Origin: Humulus lupulus
Lineage: Eukaryota > Streptophyta > Magnoliopsida > Rosales > Cannabaceae
NCBI RefSeq assembly: GCF_963169125.1
Contig: NC_084794.1
Span: 156,870,858 to 156,934,857 of the forward strand
DNA length: 64,000 bases
Reading direction: 5' to 3'
Shown piece by piece: positions 47,188-57,739 of the stretch. The translations under genes and the position numbers were made by a program. Under the pieces are notes generated by a model, which did no database searches, was not told the origin of the DNA, and saw only the letters and a list, made by a program, of their open reading frames with translations. Within the stretch, counting starts at the first letter, position 1. Each line of letters opens with the position of its first letter.

Positions 47188-47199
47188 TGGTATCAGAGC
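47188..47199 (+). promoter_or_regulatory. Primer-binding site of element T1b
   Basis: tggtatcagagc, a perfect initiator Met-tRNA match, three bases after the LTR. Confidence 0.95.
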
Positions 47200-47627
47200 G
47201 TGCCAAGATTTAGGGTTCCTGTAGACTGGCTGGGCATGTACACTCACCACTGAAGATAAGCTCGACTCATGGTTTGGTAACTATTTATGTGGTTATATAT
47301 TTAACTACTTAAATATATTATAAATGCTTTACCTGTATACATGAGACACCATGTTAAACCTGTGCCCTGAATACTGCATCTTTAGCAACTGTGTGCTAAA
47401 AGGTACTGAAATTGTTTGAACATACTTATTAGTATTGTTGATTGTGAACTATTATTTGATACATGTTAAGTGCTAAATGCTATAATCATGTATCTATGTG
47501 TGTATTTGTATGATTGTGGAATATGATAGTTATCTGCTTGTTCTTCGACTGAAAGGCGGCAACAGGTTTAGTTATCACTACCTGACTGGCCATATTAACT
47601 ATTGTCTCAGCAAGGTATAAGTTGATA

Positions 47628-48909
47628 AGAACGAATCCAGGGCAGACAGATACATCAGCGGGCCAGAGTGATCAAGGCCAGAATAATAATAATCAGGGTC
47701 AAGAGAATGACCAGGGACAGATTCCACAACCAGCTCCTGCAAACTGGCAGCAATTATTTAATGATTTGCAGGCTACAGTGTTGAGACAGGGAGAAGAACT
47801 TCGCCTCTTGAGACAACAGCAGGTTCCTGCAGTAGCCAGTGTATTTGAGGTACCTCCTATATCAGTGCCAGCAACTGGGCAGCTGCCTGAGGTTGGTAAT
47901 AAATGAGAGCCTCTCTATGAAAGGTTTAGAAATCAGCAACCTCTAGTGTTTGAAGGCAGTGCAAATCCTGCCAAGGCTAAGCAGTGGATGAGCATGATTA
48001 CTAACATCCTCGACTTCATGAGGGTGGCTGGTAATGAGAGGTTGTCATGTGCCACATATATGTTTCAGAAGGATGACCGAATTTGGTAGGAAGTTATAAC
48101 CCAAACGAAAAACATCAATGCCCTGAGTTGGGAAGAGTTTCAGACTCTGCTCAATGAGAAATACTATAACAATGCCATCAGAGCGGAAAGGCTGAGGAGT
48201 TCATCAGGCTACTTCAGGAAGGTTTGTCAGTGAATGAGTATGCCCTGAAATTTGATCGATTGGCAAAGTTTTCCATGGAGCCGGTGCCCATTGATGGGAC
48301 CAGGAGTGAGAGATTTCTCTAGGGGCTACAGCCCAAGTTAGCCTGTGATGTTCGTATTACCACTGTGGCTGAGGTTACTACCTATGCATAGGTGGTTGAG
48401 AAGGCACTCACGACTAAGAGTGTAAAAAACAAGATCTGGTGAGATAATGCAGCCAAAAAGGAGTTCAGGAGGATAGGTCCTCCATTTTTGGGTTCTGGTA
48501 GGGGTAGGGGCCCTAGTGATCAGAAGAGGAAGGTTCTTGACACCTTCCCAGTTCCAGATCCTGATAGGCGACCCCGTGGTATTTCAATGGGTTGTCCAGG
48601 TGGTAATGAAGCTTGGAAATCTTATCCATAATGTCCTAGATGTAAGAGGCGTCATTTGGGAGAGTGTAGGCCAAGGGCCTGCTTTTCATGTGGAGCAGTG
48701 GGCCATCTTAAAAAGGATTGCCCTAAGGCCAGAAGAGAAGAACCCAGGAAAGCAGATAGCTCGGCCCCAGCTCGAGTGTTCGTGTTGACACAAGCAGAAG
48801 CTGAGGCTTCTCCCTCAATAGTTATAGGTCAGCTTCTTAGTTTTGGAACCCCTTATAATGTTTTGATTGATTGTGGTGCTACACACTCTTTTGCCTTACT
48901 ATCTTTGTA
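47628..48909 (+). pseudogene. Gag and start of protease of element T1b, truncated
   Basis: The frame opens with RTNPGQTDTSAGQSDQGQNN; the ATG of element C is ACG here. The gag core (RVAGNERLSCATYMF, SWEEFQTLLNEKYY) and the zinc knuckle ACFSCGAVGHLKKDC are present. Stops include TGA before EPLYERF and TAG after RFL, both at the same codons as in element C, plus private TAGs at IW-stop-E and TYA-stop-VVEKAL. The protease active site reads LIDCGATHSF, with Cys for Ser. Similarity ends at 48909, where other sequence begins. Confidence 0.9.
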
Positions 48910-49468
48910 GGCAAGTTCTCTTATTCTATGTTTATTCAAAGACGTGTACTTCTCGGAGAAACAAATTTTATATGTATAAGAGGCATTTCAGAACATAAAG
49001 AAAAAGAACAATAGAGATTAAGAGACTTAATGGTGATAGAGTTGATCAAGAAGGAGATTGAAGAAGAAAACTTTCAAGTAACTCTATCGAATCGAGAGAA
49101 CCGGTTGCAATAGGGTCTGAGAAAATAGAAGGAAAATTTGAAAGGAAATTTCTGTGAGTTGAGAGGAAATTGGTGAAACTGAAACATAATGAAAAGGTGG
49201 ATATATATAGAAAGAGTTCATGCGAAATCAAGAACCGTCCGATCAAGAGGATTTTAAATTGGATGACCATGATTAATTGGGTAAGATGGCAGGAAGGTGA
49301 AAATTTATAGTACTTGGGAACCCAAACAAACTCCTATAGGGATGTGCCACGCATTGATGTACTAGAGAGGGTAGGTGAGCAAGTTTCCCAAAAACAAGTG
49401 GAAAGCCTCTACCCTGCTTGTCAGAGACGGGGGTGATGTCATGAAAGAGCATAGGCTTGGGGGAAAAT
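48910..49468 (-). other. Tail of a Tat-like element (plus) with a possible antisense promoter
   Basis: There is no long ORF. On the minus strand a TATA-like ctatatatatcc (near 49200) is followed by a pyrimidine-rich stretch, as expected for an antisense-ORF promoter and 5' UTR. The right end carries a polypurine tract. Confidence 0.4.
49455..49468 (+). promoter_or_regulatory. Polypurine tract (plus)
   Basis: ggcttgggggaaaa lies directly before tgttgtacccaaaa, the start of an LTR. Compare the minus-strand tract at 50743. Confidence 0.65.
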
Positions 49469-49729
49469 GTTGTACCCAAAAAAATACGAGTAGATGTGTC
49501 TTGTTCGAAGTACAATCATACAATGATTAATGAAGATTTTCTAGCTCTAAGACCATGGTCTTGAGTTCTAGTTATTTCAAGTCGGTCCAAACAGAGATCA
49601 TCATGGAAATGGAGGGACCACTTAGGTAGATCATTAAATTGCCTAGGATTAGTTTGTGTGATCTGATAAACAAAACGAGCTATCCAGGTATGTCTGAGTT
49701 TGCTCAGTGAGACTTCAGATTGCAGGTGA
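49469..49729 (+). repeat. Start of a 3' LTR (plus), truncated
   Basis: It begins tgttgtacccaaaaaaatacg, similar to the minus-strand LTR start tgttatacctaaaattcgg at 50742. It is probably cut off where the LTR of element D begins. Confidence 0.45.
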
Positions 49730-50742
49730 TGTAGTGGAGACGTAGGTACAAATCCCTAAAGATCCTAGATTTATATCCCTAGAAGGATTATTACAAATTT
49801 TCATAATAAATACAATGAATCAAGAAATTAATAGAACATATTGTAATAAAGGTGTTGATTCATTTTTTTCATCAACTTGCATAGAGCAATAAATGAAGAG
49901 TTATTTTGTGTGTAATATCTTAGAGCGAACCTTACTGATGAACAGTGAGCCAAAAAAGAGAAATAAATGCACTAATAAATGAATGAGACAAAGATTTATG
50001 GTGGCTCGTCCCAAAAAATATGACCTACTTCCACTTTAGTCATTATTATTTATGAATTTTGAACCCTCTAGAAGAAACTGAGTTTGATCTTGCTCTTGGG
50101 GTAGTTGCAGCAATGGAGAGTAAGAGCTCTCTCCAAATATGAAAAGTTTCTGACTTGTTCCTTCCCCTTTGTTACATTTTAATTTTTACTATTTATAGCT
50201 ACGGAGATAGGAAGGGCTGATAGTGTCACCTTGTTTCTCGATCAGGCTAAATTTCTTTACACTTGGCTGGAGACAGGTTTGTGTCTCACCAAAAATAATA
50301 ATTTGGCATGTCCTGTTCATTTAATGGATGAAGTTGCACTCTGTTCCTGAAGAAGACTCGAGTGGCGAGGACCACCAGTGACCACGACTGGTGACTGATG
50401 ACTTGAGATTGGCAACTGGCGAGAACACCGAGGACCAGCAACTGTTGATAATGAATTTAGTTGATCCTTGTGATTTTTGTTGGTCCGACTTGTTCGTCTG
50501 GCTAAGGCGACTAGCTAGGGCCTTTTTCTTCTAATGATTGGTGTTGGCTTTGCCATCTGGGATCATTTTTCTTCACGAGATGGGAGAAGTAAGCCGGTTC
50601 TGACGAGATCTTGAGTATTGGGGAATTGGAAAGGTCTACTCCACACGGCAGCTGGTGTTGATTGTTGTGTCATGACACTTTGTCTTGATACGTCATTGCT
50701 TCATGGACCGCCACGTGGAAGTGCCGAATTTTAGGTATAACA
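49730..50742 (-). repeat. 3' LTR of a Tat element (element D)
   Basis: The right edge ...ttaggtataaca is followed by atttccccccaag, a polypurine tract on the minus strand, so the orientation is minus. The left edge is placed at tgtagtggagacgtagg, about 1.0 kb away, by the TG rule only. Confidence 0.6.
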
Positions 50743-50755
50743 ATTTCCCCCCAAG
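50743..50755 (-). promoter_or_regulatory. Polypurine tract of element D
   Basis: On the minus strand cttggggggaaat abuts the LTR start tgttatacc. Confidence 0.8.
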
Positions 50756-52819
50756 TCAGGCTCCACTTTGGCGTGGGGCTGACTCACATAGGCGAGGGGT
50801 AGTCCGCTTGTTGAAGTTCGTCACTTCATTTTCTCTTGCCTCATTTTGTATTTGACTCCTTTGGTTGGGAAGTTTTCGAGTGGGACGAGGTAGAATTGAA
50901 ACCATGTAATGAGTTACTCGACCTCGTCCATAGCCGACAGGAAGTCTTTCCCCTGTGCCATCTGATTTAGGCTCCTTGTGTTGAGGGAGCCAGTAGGCAG
51001 AAAGGTGGAAGTTGGGACTTATGGGACGATCACCGACTTCGTGTATTGCTTGGAGGAGATCCTCCAGTCACAGTAGAGCAATGTTTTGCCTTCCAGGTGA
51101 CTTGGCTTCAGGTTGGGCACGACCTTTACCAATGGCATGTGCATGATCAGTCTATATTGGCAAGTTCCTAGGGCAGCAGATACTATCTAGTTTTGCCATT
51201 TGTTTAGCCTAGCAACTACACGGAGGTCGTGTTGCGGAGGCGACATGTCTATGAAGCCACTTGCGGAACAACTTCTTATGGCAGCTTGCTCAGACCTAAC
51301 TGGTCTCCGTGCCTGGCAGCATATCATTCCCCTGGATATGCTCGGCACTAATTGCTCTTCAAGGTGGGAATTGGCTTCTCCTCTATTCGCTCTTTATGCA
51401 TGAGTTGTATAGTGCTGACCATAGAGAGATTGTGGCAGATTTTCTAAATGGATCGGTCTTTTGGTGGTGCATCATTATTCCGCTTTTATAAGCAATGGAC
51501 CCTTGATAATTGTAAACCCATACTTCCATGACTGTGCAAAACTTGGTAAATGAAGAGTATTTTGACGCATAGGACTACTGACAAGACGGCTGCTCAGCCC
51601 ATACCAGCGTGGTTTGAATCTAGTTAGAGGATTCTATTATCACATATTTCCACTATTTTTGAGTGTGGTCGTTGTTGGCGAGGTGCCAAACTGCAACCAG
51701 CGATGGGGGTCGAGAGAGTGTTATGGGTGCACGTGTGTTGCCTCCTTGTTGGTGCCATTTGTGGTTTCCACTTTTAGGAGAAATCTTGAACATTGAGGAT
51801 TTTTGTTCCTATCGAAAGTAAACTGGTCGCGCCTTAGTAGTCCATTCGCTGGCTGTGGTAGAGAGCCACTTAAGCACTTCTTTTTATAAGGTGGTGACGA
51901 GGAGGGCCATGCAGCCTTACTTACTTTATATTTTGGTTCAAGAGTAGCAAGACCACCTTCTCTTCTTCTTCCTCCTTCGTGTGGAACAACTTCGTTTTCA
52001 TAGCGTTGAGTTCAAGCACTAGGCAAAGGAGCATATAAAGGTTGTGATTTCCCCACTTCATTGAGACTCACTCAACCATTTTGCCATCTTCCTTCTTGTC
52101 TCAAGCTAGTCACCCCCTTGGGTCCTTGCCTATCATTGGGCTCACACCTCTCGCCATTGGTTCAACTTCCACAAGCGTCTTATTCGTCTTGGTAAGCTTC
52201 CTTGTCCATCAATCTTGCATACTATGCAAAATCCAATCCATTCTTTTTGAATGCATATATTCTTCACTTTTCTTGGGTAATTTCTCTATTTCCTTCTTTA
52301 CCCATGAAATTGGTGCAATTTCCTCTTGGGTCACCTAAATTTGCCATTGGAAAGATTTGGGGCGTGCGAGGGGTGGAATGGAGTACGTGAGGGGCTCGAC
52401 GACTGGCACGCCCAAAGGGGCGATAGCGCACGGGGGCACCTGGCGACTACGAGAGGTGATTGGCGACCACAAGAAGGCTTAGGCGGTTGAGCCTTTCTAT
52501 CATCTGCTAGAAACAAGCCACTTGGCCTGGCCTCTCGAACTTGGCTCTTTAATTTATCATTTTCCCAAGTAGTGGTGTGCACACCATCACCGGCTCCCCA
52601 AAACATGCGCTTTGTTAGAACATGATGTTTTCGCCGCCTCATTGCGCTTCTCCTTGGTTGAGCCAATGGGATCCCAGGCCCCCTTGCCAATATTCTATGG
52701 ATGATGGGTGAGGTACTTTGAATATATTTTTTGAATTTTCATTAGCGGGATGTCGTGATTTTTGCTTGCGGAGAGCAAGGACGTCATGTGGATTATTTTT
52801 GTGGGTTGATAGTTCTAAT
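50756..52819 (+). other. Region between the polypurine tract and antisense ORF of element D
   Basis: No recognisable protein is seen on either strand in 50756-52000. A TATA-like catataaagg lies at 52031-52040, followed by a Ser/Leu-rich short frame and a ggtaagc donor-like site at 52191-52197. An acceptor-like cttacttcag stands at 57727-57736, beyond the inserted element. This looks like a promoter and first exon of the antisense gene, by analogy with element B. Confidence 0.35.
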
Positions 52820-53967
52820 TGTTAGAGAATATATTTTTATACTCAATTGAAATATGGAAAAACCAAAATACAACTCTACGCAAAAATACAATAGACAAGA
52901 TAAGATTGATTAAAGAAATATTACAACTCAATTGCTCAAAATACAAGTAAATAGAAAGATGTAGAAGAAGAAGATTACAAACTCAAAACAATAATAATAC
53001 AAGTAAATAATATCAACAAGATCAAAAGAATCAAAATAAAACCAATAAAAAGAATAAACTCTCACACAACTAAACTGTCGAGTAGTGGGGATCACCAACT
53101 TCAACAAGGTTCAAGACCTTTGTCCAAAAGTTTATTTCCCCCTATTCTCTAAGCACTAAGGGATCTCTCAAGGAAATAGCTCTCTGGAAATATCAAGCCT
53201 CTGTGGTGTATTTTCCAGCCAAGTGCTTTGTGGATGGGGTGTGTCTTACAAGTGAGCAATAGGCTCCTATTTATAGAGTTTTGAGACACCCTTTGAATTT
53301 CAAATTCCACCAACCCCCATGGCTGTTACAAATGCTTAATTGGATGTTTATGTAATTAAAATAGAGATTTGGGAGTTACTTGGCTATTGGAAACATTCAA
53401 AATTGGATAAAACCGAAGTTTGGAAAATGTTGTCAGCTACTCTGGCGACGGCCAAAAAAACACTGGTCGCGACCTACGATGTTTTTCTGCCTCTTGGGTC
53501 GTGGCCTGAAAAACACTAGCCGTAGCCCACGATGATTTTCTGCCTCTTGGGCCGCGGCCTAAAAAACACTGGCCGCGACCCAAGACGTTTTTTCAGCAAC
53601 AATTTTCCAAATTTGCCAAAATGTTCCAAATTCATTCCCACTTTATTTTGTAACTTCCATACACATTATGGGAGTTAAAATCATATCTCTAACATCCATT
53701 TCACATATGGCTTTAAGAAATTCATCTCAATATTGTGTAACAACAAATTTACACAATAATGGGTAATATTTGGAAGTTAGAAATTTGAGATTGAATTTGT
53801 AACACCAACTATGTTACATATTTGGATATTGCACATATATCTAAATAATGTAACTCTACATTATACGTTACAATATTTGACACTCTTTGTCATATTTATT
53901 TAATCTAAATCATTATATTATAAAATAATATAATATTACATTATATTATATTATAAATAATATAACA
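52820..53967 (-). repeat. LTR of the non-autonomous element (left copy)
   Basis: About 1,148 bp, colinear with 56570-57708 and easily aligned by eye. It includes a 53-bp tandem repeat with gccgcggcc-like cores (53461-53597). Confidence 0.92.
53461..53597. repeat. 53-bp tandem repeat in the LTR
   Basis: Units start at 53461, 53514 and 53567 with cactggtcgcgacc / cactagccgtagcc / cactggccgcgacc, each followed by tttttctgcctcttggg except the last. The matching array in the right LTR is at 57215-57350. Confidence 0.92.
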
Positions 53968-56569
53968 TTCCACCACTAGATTAAATAGTTTATCTATTGT
54001 AACCCTTACTTAATCAATTAAACATTATATAAAATATAATATTCCCCAGTTGATTAAATAATCACTCTGTATAGAGACCTTTGCATTGGTGCATAAAGTA
54101 AAATATCTTTCGACTTGAATTTTACCTTAGTGTAATTATCACAAAGATTGTTGAAATTTTGGTTACGGAAGCATTGAACCACTATCCATTGATAACAAAC
54201 CGGTGATAACACACAGTCCTTTGCTATGTTCACTTGAGGCCTCAATGTCTCACTTTTGCACCATTAATGGCCATGTGCACATTCCATTCATAGACTTTTC
54301 TTGAGAATGACTCCTAATTCTCATGAGGGGCGGCATCACCCCTAGGTCTATATAGGTAGAACTCTTATAGCATTTTGTTACCCTAAAATACTTGTCTTTC
54401 CAAGACCGAGTTCTATTAAAAAACCTTTCAGTTTTAACCCTCATTTTGGTAACACACTAGTACTCATATCTCAGATGGGACAAAATTTGAGTACTACTAT
54501 TATTCACTTGATTGACTTTTTATTACCTATTGACCCTAATACTAGTTTAATTAGTAGTATTAAGATTGGTTACCATAAACTGTGAATCTCTTTAAGGAGT
54601 CTAAGTCACAACCCTTGAGATGTAGAAATGATTCTATTTGAGTCATTTCTTTTCTCATGTATGCATACTTAAACACCCATTATTTTATTCAAACTTTGTT
54701 GCTAGCTATAGTTTGATTAAAATAGTTACCCCTTTAACATAGTGAGTTTGACCATAGTCAACACCCACATTGTTTTATACTTCAATATCTAAGATATACA
54801 TTTTTCTTGAATATTAATTCTAGAAACCTCTTTGTTTCTATAATTCTCCTTCATGTTTTACATTGATTCCTTCTTGAATCAAAATATTACACATAATAAC
54901 TTTAGACACCAAGCATGTCTAGATTTGTTCATTCTATACACATATAGCCAATGTGCTTTAGAATGTGGAATTCCAAATCACCTATTTGAGAGGATGACCG
55001 AATTAATCAATTATTATCAACAAAATAAATTGATTAACTTTTGGCGCATCATCCCCACATTTCTCTCATAGTGATAATCACTTTTAAGAATAAATTTCTT
55101 CATTTCTATTAAGTCTTTTATCCTCAAAGATAAATCTAGACTTATAGTTCTCAAAGTTCATCATGAGTCCTCTAAGCCACATGATAAACTCTCAATAGAT
55201 CAAGATAAAAAAACCTCAATGTTTATCTTGATTTATTTACTTGCAAAAGCAAGACACAGTTCTTTGAAAATAACTTTCACTTTGTTGCTTTCTTTTATAT
55301 ATTTCACAAAATAAAATATGTGAACACAAATGTCATGTGAAAATTTCTCAAACAAATAATCTCTAATTTTCACTTTTAGTTGTCTAAATAATCTCAAAAT
55401 CACTTAAACAACTTTTGTGTATTTCTTAAGAGTCTCTTTGAGATTCTTTTGAAAACATCAATTTTACACCCATTGATTTTCTCATCAAAATCAATTTGAA
55501 GATGTCAATTTTTTAGACACTTTAAATCAAAGAAAATAAACTCTCATTGATTTATTTAAATACTTTAATTTCTTATGTTTTAGTTTAAAATTATCTCATA
55601 TTTCAGATTAATTTAAACATAGCGCCATCTTTAACCAAAATGAATAAAATTCACTTTAATCTATTCACTATTGGGTGAAGATTCAAAATTGTTTCTCCAA
55701 TTTTACAATGTCTCCTCATTGATACATTGAATATTTAAGAATTATTGTCACTAAATAATTCTCAAATATATTTCATTTGACAACACTCTAGACTTCAAGT
55801 TTATTGAGTCAATGTGTCATCCCACAATTTTTGAATCCACCTTGATCCATTTTTCTTGCAATAGCAAGACACAGCCATTAAAAGATGTAACCCCCGTAGG
55901 TTCATATTTTCTTATCTCATAAAATGAGATGCTCATCTTTTAAATGAGAAAATTTTAAATTCTCAAATAATCCTTTTATTCACAAATCACATACTAACAA
56001 TAATATAGGATAAAACCTATTAACATCTCACAATTATTTGCATGATTATATTTCAATATAATTTTACATAATTGTCAACACATATGACTTATATGATACT
56101 AACATGACTCTTTATAAATATGTAAACATAAATTACAAATACACACATATGATTTCATATTTTTATTGATTCAAAAAATCAATATATTTATGCATGTTAT
56201 ATAAAACTCATAAAATTGTCATTCTAATAATTTATCATTATCACATAATAAGATAATTCTATAACATGCTATCATATTACCAATAATCTACTAGATTATT
56301 TACACATTAATCACATATAACAAAAACTCAAGATATTAACTTATCTTCTAATCTAACCACTATATTTGAAAAAACAAAGGAGATTAGAAAAAAATGAACC
56401 TCATTTATAACATTTTATTCTTCTCATTTCTATCACTATATGAAAATCATTAGATCTTCTAAGAAAACAAAAGAAGAATATTACCTTATCTTACCATCTT
56501 TTCAAAGTTGGATCCTCACAAGATCTCTATGGTTTATCCTTCCATTGAAAAAGAAACTAAGCTTTTGAT
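53968..56569 (-). other. Internal region of the non-autonomous element
   Basis: AT-rich, with many short caat/ttga-rich stretches. Minus-strand frames at 54245-54054 and 54444-54250 are short and unrecognised, and no retroelement domain is found. A primer site next to the right LTR is at best a weak match (atcaaaagc). Confidence 0.6.
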
Positions 56570-57708
56570 TGTTAGAGAATATATTTTTATACTCAATGGA
56601 AATATGAATAAACCAAAATACAACTCTATGCAAAAATACAATAGACAAGATAATATTGATTAAAGAAATATTACAACTCAATTACTCAAAATACAAGCAA
56701 ATAGAAAGATGTAGAAGAAGAAGATTACAAACTAAAAACAATAATAATACAAGTAAATAAGATCAACAAGGTCAAAAGAATGAAAATAAAACCAATAAAA
56801 AGAACAAACTCTCACACAACTAAAGTGTAGAGTAATGGGGATCACCAACTTGAACAAGGATCAAGACCTTTGTCAAAAAGCTTATTTCCCCCTATTCTCT
56901 AAGCACTAAGGGATCTCTCAAGAAAAGAGCTCTCTGGAAATATCAAGCCTCTATAGTGTATTTTCCAGCCAAGTGCTTTGTGGATGGAAAATGGTGTGTC
57001 TTACAAGTGAGCAATAGGCTCCTATTTATAGAGTTTTGAGACACCATTTGAATTTCAAAATACACCAACCCCCATGGCTGTTACCAATGATTAATTGGAT
57101 GTTTATAGAATTATAATAGAGATTTGGGAGTTACTTGGCTGTTGGAAACATTCAAAATTGGATAAAACTGATGTTTGGAAAATGTTGTCAGCCACTCTGG
57201 CTGCGGCCAAAAAAACCCTGGTCGCGGCCCACGATGTTTTTCTGCCTCTTGGGCCACGACCTGAAAAACACTGGCTGTGGCCCACGATGTTTTTCTGCCT
57301 CTTGGGTTATGGCCTGAAAAACACTGGCCGTGGCCCAAGATATTTTTTCAGCAACCAATTTTCCAAAACATTCCAAATTCATTCTTACTTGATTTTGTAA
57401 CTTCCATACACATTATGGGAGTTAAATCACATCTCTAACAACCATTTCACATATGGTTTTAAGAAATTCTTCTCAAGATTGTGTAACAACAAATCTACAC
57501 AATATTGGGTAATATTTGGAAGTCACAAATTTGTGATTGAATTTGTAACATCAAATATGTTACATATTTGGATATTTCACATATATCTAAATAATCTAAC
57601 ACTCTATTATATGTTACAATATGTGACACTCTTTGTCAAATTTATTTAATCTAAAACATTATATTATAAAATAATATAATATTACATTATATTATAAAAA
57701 ATATAACA
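56570..57708 (-). repeat. LTR of the non-autonomous element (right copy)
   Basis: About 1,139 bp, matching the left copy throughout, with the 53-bp array at 57215-57350. The short frames on both strands at 57095-57400 are products of this array. Confidence 0.92.
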
Positions 57709-57739
57709 CTAACTCTCTGAATGTTGCTTACTTCAGATA

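Larger units (their letters stand above)
52820..57708 (-). mobile_element. Non-autonomous LTR retrotransposon, 4.9 kb
   Basis: Two direct repeats of about 1.14 kb (52820-53967 and 56570-57708), both starting tgttagagaatatattttta and ending ...atataaca, enclose 2.6 kb of AT-rich sequence. The flanks are ctaat (52815-52819) and ctaac (57709-57713), a TSD with one change. The purine-rich minus-strand sequence next to the left LTR (agtggtggaa) suggests minus orientation. No gag, protease, RT or integrase is found, only short frames (for example 54054-54245 and 54250-54444). It must have moved with enzymes supplied by another element. Confidence 0.88.

Noticed and set aside
57095..57400. Cluster of ORFs on both strands
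   Set aside because: They fall in the 53-bp tandem repeat of an LTR.
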